The position numbers were made by a program, and so were the translations under genes. A stretch of 9,494 bases of DNA from Gammaproteobacteria bacterium (lineage in GTDB: Bacteria > Pseudomonadota > Gammaproteobacteria > Acidiferrobacterales > Acidiferrobacteraceae), in NCBI GenBank assembly GCA_028064935.1, contig JAPTWT010000152.1:1-9494 (forward strand), written 5' to 3'. The notes beneath the pieces are model-generated. The model ran no database searches, was not told the DNA's origin, and saw only the letters and a list, made by a program, of their open reading frames with translations. Positions 1-7,353 of this stretch are shown here, one piece after another (position 1 is the first letter of the stretch; each line of letters starts with the position of its first letter).

Positions 1-49
1 AGTAGCAAGAGACGGAGCAATCCGTTAGAAAAGTCGGTCGTTACAAAAC

Positions 50-126
50 GCGCCCGTAGCTCAGTTGGATAGAGTACCTGGCTACGAACCAGGTGGTCGG
101 GAGTTCGAATCTCTCCGGGCGCGCCA
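50..126 (+). tRNA. tRNA-Arg (anticodon ACG), CCA encoded
   Basis: The full cloverleaf can be drawn. The acceptor stem is 50-56 with 116-122 (seven Watson-Crick pairs), the discriminator G is at 123 and a genomic CCA is at 124-126. The anticodon stem is 77-81 with 89-93, and its seven-base loop at 82-88 places ACG at 84-86. The T arm is 99-103 with 111-115 (one G-U pair) around the loop TTCGAAT. ACG reads CGN arginine codons after A34 is converted to inosine. An integrase gene starts about 90 bases downstream and reads away from the tRNA, so the tRNA 3' end is very probably the attachment site of the island. Confidence 0.97.
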
Positions 127-192
127 TAAAATCAAGGACTTAGAGCACTCCCTACCAGTCACAATCCCGAATATGCCATAATCCTGCCATAA
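123..192 (+). repeat. Candidate att / integrase arm-site repeats (GCCATAA x3)
   Basis: The heptamer GCCATAA occurs three times: at 123-129, overlapping the tRNA CCA end, at 175-181 and at 186-192. The last two sit in an 11-bp tandem TGCCATAATCC / TGCCATAACG, about one helical turn apart. Short direct repeats between a tRNA 3' end and its integrase gene are typical arm-type binding sites for tyrosine recombinases or excisionases. The core crossover site should lie in the T arm and 3' end of the tRNA. No second core copy is seen in the window, so the att boundary cannot be set. The repeats are seen directly; their role is inferred. Confidence 0.5.
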
Positions 193-215
193 CGCGTATG
201 GCAAATGGGGGAGTT

Positions 216-1232
216 ATGGCGACATTCCGCAAACGGCCAGGGCCGGGCGGCCGGACCGCTTGGCAGGCCCAGATCATCAGGCGTGGTCACGAGCGCCAGT
301 ACAAGACCTTCGACACCAAGGCAGAGGCCGAGGCGTGGGCTCGCCAAATTGAGGGAGAGATGGACCGTGGTGTGTTTGTCTCCCGCGCCGAGGCCGAGGC
401 CACGACGTTGCGTGAGGCCTTGGAGCGGTACGAGCGGGAGGTTGTCAGCGGCAAGAAATCCAAAGGCGAAATCAGCATCGTGCGGTGGTGGGCCGCCAGC
501 GCCTTGGGCGGGCGCTCTATGGCGAGCATCCGGGGCAAAGACATAGCGGACACCATTAAGAACAAAGCGGCGGAGTCGGGCTCGAGCCCAAAGACGATTT
601 TGATCTATCTCGCCACGCTCCGCCACATGTTCAACATCGCCGCCAGGGAGTGGGGTATGGAATCACTGCGAAACCCGGTGGATCTTGTCCGTAAACCACG
701 CCTTCCCCAAGGCCGTGACCGCCGCCTCGTCGGCGACGAATACGCCCGGCTTATGTCCGCCGCCGAGGCCTATGGTGGAGAGATACGCTCCCTTATTATA
801 TGGGCCATAGAGACCGCCATGCGGCGCGGGGAGATCGCGGCGATGCGGTGGGAACACCTGGACCGCCAGGCACGGGTGTTGCTGATACCGGAAACTAAGA
901 CCGGCACGCCCCGGGAGGTGCCGTTATCGCGCGCGGCCATGGCGATCCTGGATGAAAAATCGACTGTGCTTATTACGCACAGTCTTATAGGACAAGGACT
1001 TATCTGGCCCCTTCGCGCGGATTCGATCTCGCAGGCCTTTAAGAGGGTCTGCGAGGCGGCCGGCATCGAAGGCCTGACCTTCCACGACCTGCGACATGAG
1101 GCCACGTCCAGGCTTTTTGAAAAGAGATTAAATCCCATGGAAGTTGCGGCGATCACAGGACACAAAACCCTACAGATGCTTAAACGGTATACCCATTTAA
1201 GGGCTGAGGATCTGGTGGGTAGGTTGGGGTAG
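216..1232 (+). CDS. Tyrosine-recombinase integrase of the island
   Basis: This is a phage/island-type tyrosine recombinase that would integrate and excise the element at tRNA-Arg. Residue numbers below count from an in-frame ATG at 198. An Arm-type DNA-binding domain (about 7-60, starting MATFRKR) is followed by a SAM-like core-binding domain (about 68-170) and the catalytic domain (about 175-344). All catalytic residues are present: R209 in TAMRRGEI, K234 in the beta hairpin, H296 and R299 in the HDLR box, H322 in GHKT, and nucleophile Y331. I chose the ATG at 216 because MATFRKR is the usual family start; neither ATG has a well-spaced ribosome site. Composition falls from about 73% G+C near the N-terminus to about 43% near the C-terminus, which suggests a mosaic gene. 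It appears intact and of normal length. Confidence 0.93.
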   Translation: MATFRKRPGPGGRTAWQAQIIRRGHERQYKTFDTKAEAEAWARQIEGEMDRGVFVSRAEAEATTLREALERYEREVVSGKKSKGEISIVRWWAASALGGRSMASIRGKDIADTIKNKAAESGSSPKTILIYLATLRHMFNIAAREWGMESLRNPVDLVRKPRLPQGRDRRLVGDEYARLMSAAEAYGGEIRSLIIWAIETAMRRGEIAAMRWEHLDRQARVLLIPETKTGTPREVPLSRAAMAILDEKSTVLITHSLIGQGLIWPLRADSISQAFKRVCEAAGIEGLTFHDLRHEATSRLFEKRLNPMEVAAITGHKTLQMLKRYTHLRAEDLVGRLG

Positions 1233-1257
1233 TATATGAACGTACCTGGGGAAATTT

Positions 1258-1353
1258 ATGAAAATCGAACTCACAGACACAGAGCGCTTTGCGTTAGCGC
1301 TTCAGTATGAAATTCTGGATGCTATTTCGCCAATATCCTACGCGCCCAAATAA
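1258..1353 (+). pseudogene. YfbU-like N-terminal remnant (31 codons)
   Basis: A short reading frame with a good ribosome site (GGGGA six bases before ATG) encodes MKIELTDTERFALALQYEIL and eleven more residues before TAA. The opening resembles the start of YfbU-family proteins, which begin with a short beta strand, a T-x-x-R-hydrophobic segment and an xxQY helix. Those proteins are normally about 160 residues, and no continuation is visible in any frame before the HEPN gene. I read it as the stump of a deleted gene, although a genuine micro-protein is possible because the start signals are intact. The family match comes from memory of the motif and covers only about 25 residues. Confidence 0.4.
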
Positions 1354-1428
1354 TGGCTCCGCGTGTGTCTTGGTCGCATCCACGAGACAAAACACCGTTG
1401 GGGCCTGTAAATGAGGTAGTGTAAACAA

Positions 1429-2265
1429 ATGAATCCATTCGACATCCGCCCTTTGCGCTATAAAGCTCTTGTTGATGCCCTGGGCGATGCCCTTTGTTCA
1501 GAAACCTCGAAAGAGTCGCCACACACCGATGCCTTTCGCCTTCTTAGGGAGCGAATGGAGAGACTTGAGGTGACAACACATACGCTTGGTCACATGTATC
1601 CGCTGCGCGTTATTCAGAGCGGTGGTCCAGAACCACTTCATGCGCATTTGGGGGACAAAACAGGCGGGGCTCACGACAAAGAGTCCTCCATTATAACGGA
1701 ACGCCTGGAAAGCATTTCCCAAAACCCTGCGGAAAGGTTCGCAATCGTGGCATCACATATTTTAGAACAGGGGACTGTAACGCTATGGTCACTGCTGGAT
1801 CACTATTTATACGACCTGGCAGGCGCGATTCTTAGAAATCGCACCGACCTCTTGAGAGGTGAATCCTGGAAGGTTTATGGAGATGACATCCTGGAGGCTT
1901 CCGATTACGATTCTGTTATGTCGTACCTTGCTGGCTCTGCCCTAGAGGGTATTTCGAGAAAAGGGTTTAATGGGTACCTGAACTTTCTAAAACGATCGCT
2001 GGATGTTAATGTCCGCGACGCGTTGCGGACCGTACTTCCAGAGATTCAAATTATTCAGGCAAGGCGTGATGCCATTGTACATCATGATGGGTTGATTTCC
2101 GAAGATTCCTATTCCGACCTTGGATACCAACGGGAAGATATAGGTGGAAAGATATTCGTGGATTACGAATGGCTTGCCAAATCCATATTTCATGTGTTCA
2201 AAGCCGCGAAGATAATTGATCTATGCGCAATGGAGAAATTCGGGCCCGAATTCCTCGTAAGATAA
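1429..2265 (+). CDS. HEPN-domain protein with R-x4-H motif, probable RNase effector
   Basis: A 278-residue soluble protein with no signal peptide or membrane span. The C-terminal half looks like a HEPN four-helix bundle: a hydrophobic helix at about 115-136 (TLWSLLDHYLYDLAGAIL) and a later helix carrying ARRDAIVHHDG, where R213 and H218 form the R-x4-H signature. In HEPN families this motif is the metal-independent RNase site found in toxins, abortive-infection proteins and CRISPR effectors. The N-terminal 100 residues are not recognised. No antitoxin-like gene lies next to it; the flanking genes are the integrase stump and the convergent restriction enzyme. Samples are near 47% G+C, well below the restriction gene. 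A GAGG lies 12 bases before the ATG, further than ideal. The HEPN call rests on the motif and helical context; RNase activity is inferred. Confidence 0.7.
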   Translation: MNPFDIRPLRYKALVDALGDALCSETSKESPHTDAFRLLRERMERLEVTTHTLGHMYPLRVIQSGGPEPLHAHLGDKTGGAHDKESSIITERLESISQNPAERFAIVASHILEQGTVTLWSLLDHYLYDLAGAILRNRTDLLRGESWKVYGDDILEASDYDSVMSYLAGSALEGISRKGFNGYLNFLKRSLDVNVRDALRTVLPEIQIIQARRDAIVHHDGLISEDSYSDLGYQREDIGGKIFVDYEWLAKSIFHVFKAAKIIDLCAMEKFGPEFLVR

Positions 2266-2302
2266 TATTTGCGACGATAGACGCACTCGTCTCCTATGCT
2301 CA

Positions 2303-5300
2303 TTACACCGCCTCCGCGTTTGAATCGTTCTCTGACGCCATCACAGACGGTAGCTTCCCCACAATCCTCACCGTCTCCACACTCACCCGCACCACCCTCT
2401 TCACCAGATCCACGATATACCGCGGGTCCTCGGACCAGTCATTCGCATCGTTCCGGATCTGGGAATCCTTGTCGATCGTCACCGCGTATCGCTCCATGAC
2501 CCACTCAATCGCGGATTTCCCGTTCACGACATAGTCGTAGGCCTCGAGGGGGATGCCGCGCAGAGTCAGGTGGGCGTTATAGATGATCGTGGTCTTGTCG
2601 GGCTTCCCGTCCCGCTTGGCAAACACCATACGCGTGACCCGGTATTCATTGGTGTCGGTAATGGGTTGCGGGGCGTCCTCGGTCAACGGATAGGGCTCCA
2701 CGGTCTCATATTGGAGGTGCCAATCGCCCAAGGCGCGGCCGGCCCGGCTGAAGACCCAGAAGTTGGCTGCGTAGGGAATACGCGGCAGCATCTTCTTGAG
2801 GTCGGAGGCGAAGCGCTCGCGATAGTCCGGGGCGTGCAGGACGCCATAGACATACCAGAAGAGATCCTCCTTGCCGATGGTGGTGTCCCGGTAATGGGTC
2901 TGGAAGGCCGCCAGCGCGGTGTCGGTGATCGCCTCGTGACGGATATAGCCGTGGGCATCGGGGGTGGGGCGCTCGGCGAAGATGTCATTGCCAGAGTCTG
3001 GTTTGTCGGCCGCATCGACCTTTTCGTACCAGTAGAGGGGGAAGCACTGGCCAGTGTCGTGCATGTGGAAGTTTGGCACACAGTCGGTGACGAGCGCCGA
3101 AAACGGTTTGCCCGCCCCGATGCCCGTTGCCGCAATGACGATATTGGGATGCTCCAGCGTCGGAAAGACTTGTGGCATCTGATTCACATATTCATTAAAT
3201 AAGCGACTGAAGTAGAGCCATTGCTTTGCAAATGGCCTGTATAAACTTGGTACAACGCATGAGCGATCAAACTTAAGGAATTCCCTCCGTTTTGCCCGAG
3301 CCTTTAGTCCACGGGACCAGCTAATACGCCTTGAATCCATGTCCATGTAGCGCTCAAAATCGTTTGATCCACTGCTTGTCTGGGCGTTTATGGCGTTGGA
3401 ATAACGCACCACTTGGTCGTTGTAGCACGTCATCATGCGACTGACGTTTTCCGTAAGTTCTGTGCGGGAAAAATTGTAACTCCATGCATCCCGGCTCGTC
3501 GTAACCCCCTGCGACCGAATTGCCACGATACCCTCAATATCGAGGAATCGATCAAACACTGGGTCTCGTAAACTGACCCAATCGCCCTCTGGATTCGGCG
3601 CCAGCATCTCCCACGCTATCTGCTCAATATCGTGTAGGTTCTGAATGATGGCGAGCTTGTTGGCGCGACTGTGGTAGTCCCCAATGTCGTAGTAGCGTAG
3701 CTCGCAGGGCCCACTGTGAGCCTTGTCTTTGATCAGGATCGTAATGGCAACAGGGGTGCGGGAACCTTCGCCAAAAATACCGCCCGCTTCTTTTCGACGT
3801 TGCTCGCCCTGTGTTCGGGCGTTCCCCCGCAGATTAAACACATACAGGTGACTGAACTCCTCAGTCAGACATTTGCGCAGTCCGTCCATATTGTTGGCGT
3901 CCAGAAAAGAGCCATTGGTGACGAACCCGATCACCCCGTCATCCTTCAGACGGTCCGATGCCCACCGTAATGCGCGAATATAAGAGTCGTAGAGGTTGCG
4001 CGGATTTCTATTGCGAGATCGCGCTGCATAGGTGCGGCGTATTTCCGAGTCCAGAGTTTCATATTGAAGGTTTTGGTTGTTCTGGTTCGCGCTGCTTTGA
4101 ACGGCCGAATATGGCGGGTTCCCAATGATTACCCGTATATCTTGCCGCTTCTGGCGATCTACCCGCTCACTGTTCTCCTGGGCAAACTGCGTAACGTAGT
4201 CTTCTTGCTTATGCTTCTCCGCCATCTGGAAGGTGTCGGTCAACACAATTCCCGGGAACGACTCGTAGGCGTCGCCCACTTGGTCGTAGTAGGCCGCCTC
4301 GATGTTGATGGCCGCGATGTAGTAGGCGAGCAACACGATCTCGTTGGCGTGCAGTTCATGGTGATACTTGCGCGCCAAGTCCTGGGGTTTGATGAGCCCC
4401 GACTGGAGCAACCGGACCATAAAGGTGCCGGTGCCAGTGAAGGGGTCCAGGATCTGCACACCCTGGTCGGCCAGATGGGCGCCAAAATGCTTTTGCAGCG
4501 CGACCTCTGCGCTCTGCAGAATGAAATCCACTACCTCAACCGGCGTATAGACAATGCCTAAGCGTTCCGCCATGCGCGGGAAGGCAGCCTTGAAGAACTT
4601 CTCGTAGAGTTCCACGATCACCCGTTGGCGGGCCTCGGCGTTGTCGATACCCTCGGCACGCTGACGGACGCTGTCATAGAACCGGGTGAGGCTTTCGGTC
4701 TCCTTCTCCAGCGCCTGATCCTCGAGCAAGGCGACCATGGCCTGCATGGACTGTGAGACTGGGTTATACGCGGCAAAGGAGTAGTTGGCGAAGAGCGCAT
4801 CGAATACGGGCTTCGTGACCAGATGCTGGGATAGCATCTCGATTGCATCGGTTTCTGAGATACTGGGGTTCAGGTTCCGCCGCAGCCCGGCCAGGAAGGC
4901 GTCAAATGCCGCCCGGTGCTCGGAATGCGCCCCGTCGATGAGCGCCTGGATGCGGGCGCGGTGACGGTCGGCAATTTTGGCCACATCGCCAGCCCAGGAT
5001 TCCCAGTAGCGCCGGTCCCCGCATTTCTGAACGATCTTGGCGTAGATCGCATCCCGCCATTCCCCAATTTCGGGAAAACTGATCGGCATCTGGATCTGGC
5101 GGCGGGGGTCGTTTTCCGACGACAGCTCCCCACCCACCCCAATCACCTGGATCTGGTCGGTGCGGGCCTTGTTGAGGTCGATCTTGTTGACCGTGGCGTT
5201 GAACCGGTCGTCGTGGGCGCGCAACGCCTGGAGGACCTGCCAGACGATCTTGTACTTCTGATTGTCCTTCAAGGCCTCCTCGGGAGTCTTGTCCGCGGGG

Positions 5301-7096
5301 ATGCCGATCGGCAGAATGATGTAACCGTAGTCCTTACCCGGCGCGCGGCGCATGACGCGCCCCACGGACTGCACGACATCGACCTCGGAGTCCCGCGGGT
5401 TCAGAAAGATGGCAGCATCCAGGGCTGGCACATCAACCCCCTCGGAGAGACAGCGAGCGTTGGTCAGAATGCGGCAGACGTTGCCTTCCCCTTGGGTATC
5501 GGCCTTGAGCCAGTCCAGGCGCTCATTGCGGCGCAGGACATTGAAGGTGCCGTCCACATGCTGCACCTCGCAACGCAAGGGCTGCTCCTCGCCCACGGGG
5601 TGGGCTTCCAGGTATTCGTGCACGATGCCCTCGAAGAGCTTGGCGATCTGCTGGGAGTCCTTGATCGATCGGGCGAACGCCACGGCGCGGCGCATGGGGA
5701 CCGGGTTCTGGGGTGCCCCACCCCCTTCATGGGTGGCCGGCATCCGCTTGGCCAACCCGTTCCAGCAGCCAATGATCTTCACGGCGTCGTCCAGCCGTAG
5801 CTCGTCGCCGCGGTCGGCGATCTGGTCCTGGAAGGTCTTGCCCACCGTCTTTTCGTCGATGGCGAGCACCATGACCTTGTAGTCGCACAGAAGGCCCTTG
5901 CCGACCGCCTCCCCGAAACCCAGCCGGTAGAACTCGGGGCCATAGAGCGCGGGGTCGTCCATGGAGCATAGGATGGCGTTGTCCTCGCGCGCCTTGGTCT
6001 TGGTTCCGTCGGTATAGATGCGCGGCGTGGCGGTCATGTAGAGCCGCTTGCGGGCCTTCAGAAAGCCTTGGTCGTGGACCCGTATGAAATGCGATTCCTC
6101 CTCACCCACGAGCGTGGCGCCGGTCGTCCGGTGGGCCTCATCGCAAATGATGAGATCCAGTTCCGGGAGCCCCTGGCGCTGGGCCTCGGAGAGGACCGCA
6201 ATCGACTGGTAGGTCGAGAAGATGACGGTAAGCGCGGCACGCGTATCGCCGGCCCGGAAGGCCCGGACGAGCTTTGTAGCGTCGGTGGTGGCCGGATAGG
6301 CCAGATCGTGGACACGCATGTCCTCGTTTGCGGTCTTCTTGCCCACTGTCGTATCCGAGCACACGGCGAACGCCCGTAGGGGCTGGGCGGCCTCCGCCGT
6401 CCATTCCTTGAGGGATTGGGACAGCAGGGAGATCGAGGGCACCAGGAAGAGCACGAGGCCCCCGGGGGGCGCCATGCGCTCGGCGACCTTCAGGGCCGTG
6501 TAGGTCTTGCCCGTCCCGCAGGCCATGATGATCTTGCCGCGGTCGTGGCTGTCAAAACCGCGAGCGACGCGCTCGATGGCCTCGGCCTGATGGGGTCGGA
6601 TTATCTTGCGCGCCTTGCGGGCCAACGTATCGGGGCGGTCGAGGGCGAACTGGCCCCAGTCGATGGTGCTATCGTCCAGATCTCGAACCCGTAAGCGAAT
6701 CACGGGCGGCTGTTGACTGTCCAGGACCTCTTCGGCGTTCTTGTTCCACTTGTCAGTCGTGGTCACCAGCATGCGGCTGGTGAAGGGCTGGCGACTGGAG
6801 GCCGCCAGAAAAGAATCAATGTCGTCACGCCGCATGGTGTGGGATGGGTCGTAAAACTTGCACTGGATGGCGCAGACACCCCCTGTGCGCTCCTGGGCGA
6901 CGAGGTCAATGCCGGTATCCGGTCGGCCCTCGCGCCCTGGCCAGTCCGACCAGAGCCAGACATCGCTGAACTGGTCTTGGTAAAGGGGTTCGGTGCGCAG
7001 GTAGGCGGCCATCAGACGCTCGAATTTGTCGCCTTTATCGCGGGCATCGGTGGCCGCACGGGCGAGGTCGTCCAGGATAGTGTGAATCGTGGTCAT
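2303..7096 (-). CDS. Type ISP single-chain restriction-modification enzyme
   Basis: This 1597-residue protein matches the size and domain order of Type ISP enzymes such as LlaGI and LlaBIII. An Mrr-like PD-(D/E)xK nuclease comes first (about 20-135), with D64 in GIDLV and QCK at 78-80. An SF2 translocase follows: Walker A GTGKT at 194-198, DEAH at 319-322, TAT at 355-357 and motif VI QSVGRVMRR at 576-584. Next is a helical coupler (about 610-840) and an N6-adenine methyltransferase with motif X-like YTP at 850-852, motif I DPFTGTG at 884-890 and catalytic NPPY at 993-996. The rest would be the target-recognition domain. One chain methylates host DNA and translocates on unmodified DNA until converging enzymes cut it. 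No separate specificity subunit is needed and none is present. All motifs look intact. The start MTTIHTILDD fits the family; no strong ribosome site is seen. DNA between about 3180 and 4150 is less G+C-rich than the rest of the gene. Confidence 0.93.
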   Translation of the reverse strand: MTTIHTILDDLARAATDARDKGDKFERLMAAYLRTEPLYQDQFSDVWLWSDWPGREGRPDTGIDLVAQERTGGVCAIQCKFYDPSHTMRRDDIDSFLAASSRQPFTSRMLVTTTDKWNKNAEEVLDSQQPPVIRLRVRDLDDSTIDWGQFALDRPDTLARKARKIIRPHQAEAIERVARGFDSHDRGKIIMACGTGKTYTALKVAERMAPPGGLVLFLVPSISLLSQSLKEWTAEAAQPLRAFAVCSDTTVGKKTANEDMRVHDLAYPATTDATKLVRAFRAGDTRAALTVIFSTYQSIAVLSEAQRQGLPELDLIICDEAHRTTGATLVGEEESHFIRVHDQGFLKARKRLYMTATPRIYTDGTKTKAREDNAILCSMDDPALYGPEFYRLGFGEAVGKGLLCDYKVMVLAIDEKTVGKTFQDQIADRGDELRLDDAVKIIGCWNGLAKRMPATHEGGGAPQNPVPMRRAVAFARSIKDSQQIAKLFEGIVHEYLEAHPVGEEQPLRCEVQHVDGTFNVLRRNERLDWLKADTQGEGNVCRILTNARCLSEGVDVPALDAAIFLNPRDSEVDVVQSVGRVMRRAPGKDYGYIILPIGIPADKTPEEALKDNQKYKIVWQVLQALRAHDDRFNATVNKIDLNKARTDQIQVIGVGGELSSENDPRRQIQMPISFPEIGEWRDAIYAKIVQKCGDRRYWESWAGDVAKIADRHRARIQALIDGAHSEHRAAFDAFLAGLRRNLNPSISETDAIEMLSQHLVTKPVFDALFANYSFAAYNPVSQSMQAMVALLEDQALEKETESLTRFYDSVRQRAEGIDNAEARQRVIVELYEKFFKAAFPRMAERLGIVYTPVEVVDFILQSAEVALQKHFGAHLADQGVQILDPFTGTGTFMVRLLQSGLIKPQDLARKYHHELHANEIVLLAYYIAAINIEAAYYDQVGDAYESFPGIVLTDTFQMAEKHKQEDYVTQFAQENSERVDRQKRQDIRVIIGNPPYSAVQSSANQNNQNLQYETLDSEIRRTYAARSRNRNPRNLYDSYIRALRWASDRLKDDGVIGFVTNGSFLDANNMDGLRKCLTEEFSHLYVFNLRGNARTQGEQRRKEAGGIFGEGSRTPVAITILIKDKAHSGPCELRYYDIGDYHSRANKLAIIQNLHDIEQIAWEMLAPNPEGDWVSLRDPVFDRFLDIEGIVAIRSQGVTTSRDAWSYNFSRTELTENVSRMMTCYNDQVVRYSNAINAQTSSGSNDFERYMDMDSRRISWSRGLKARAKRREFLKFDRSCVVPSLYRPFAKQWLYFSRLFNEYVNQMPQVFPTLEHPNIVIAATGIGAGKPFSALVTDCVPNFHMHDTGQCFPLYWYEKVDAADKPDSGNDIFAERPTPDAHGYIRHEAITDTALAAFQTHYRDTTIGKEDLFWYVYGVLHAPDYRERFASDLKKMLPRIPYAANFWVFSRAGRALGDWHLQYETVEPYPLTEDAPQPITDTNEYRVTRMVFAKRDGKPDKTTIIYNAHLTLRGIPLEAYDYVVNGKSAIEWVMERYAVTIDKDSQIRNDANDWSEDPRYIVDLVKRVVRVSVETVRIVGKLPSVMASENDSNAEAV

Positions 7097-7185
7097 GCAA
7101 TGGTCTCGGGCGGCTAAGGGTGCCCGGTGGACCGGGCTTGGATTTAGCGAGTATCTTAACGCAGATCGCCGAAGCGCGCCCCGTC

Positions 7186-7191
7186 AGTATA
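7186..7191 (-). promoter_or_regulatory. Possible -10 box for the Type ISP gene
   Basis: On the minus strand this reads TATACT (5 of 6 to consensus), about 90 bases upstream of the restriction gene start. No convincing -35 hexamer lies 16-18 bp further upstream; that position falls inside the GAATGCGCATTC palindrome. If this is the promoter, it would need an activator or be weak. The assignment is tentative. Confidence 0.25.
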
Positions 7192-7195
7192 AGTT

Positions 7196-7221
7196 TTGCG
7201 CGAATGCGCATTCCGGCGCAA
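7196..7221. promoter_or_regulatory. Palindromic operator candidate between divergent genes
   Basis: A perfect 12-bp palindrome GAATGCGCATTC (7202-7213) is flanked by an outer inverted pair, TTGCGC at 7196-7201 and GCGCAA at 7216-7221, offset by two bases. It lies between the divergent restriction and DUF4238-like genes and covers the position where a -35 element for the restriction gene would be. A dyad here suits a dimeric repressor or controller protein, but no regulator gene is visible in the window. The palindrome is seen; the operator role is inferred. Confidence 0.4.
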
Positions 7222-7292
7222 CTCACTATTTAAGGTGCCGCCTACCGCAACCCGCCCACGGCTATATCCGCCACATACCACTGCTACGGGGT

Positions 7293-7298
7293 TATAAT
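7293..7298 (+). promoter_or_regulatory. -10 box (perfect TATAAT) for the DUF4238-like gene
   Basis: A perfect TATAAT on the plus strand lies about 56 bases upstream of the ATG at 7354. The matching -35 position at 17-bp spacing is weak (GCCACA, 3 of 6). The box overlaps the ATG at 7297, so if it is used, transcription would start near 7305 and translation could not begin at 7297. Confidence 0.45.
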
Positions 7299-7353
7299 GC
7301 TTGGGCGCCAAAACATGCTCCGCGCAGCTCGTACTAACAGACAATGCAGGGAT

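Noticed and set aside
2266..2302. Bidirectional terminator between the convergent HEPN and restriction genes
   Set aside because: Only a 4-bp GACG/CGTC pair is visible and no T tract; too weak to call.
4916..5800. Long plus-strand open frame (294 codons) opposite the restriction gene
   Set aside because: It is antisense to the translocase and coupler of the Type ISP enzyme, whose conserved motifs fix the minus-strand frame. Long antisense frames are expected in G+C-rich DNA. The same holds for the frames at 2570-3202 and 6713-7117.
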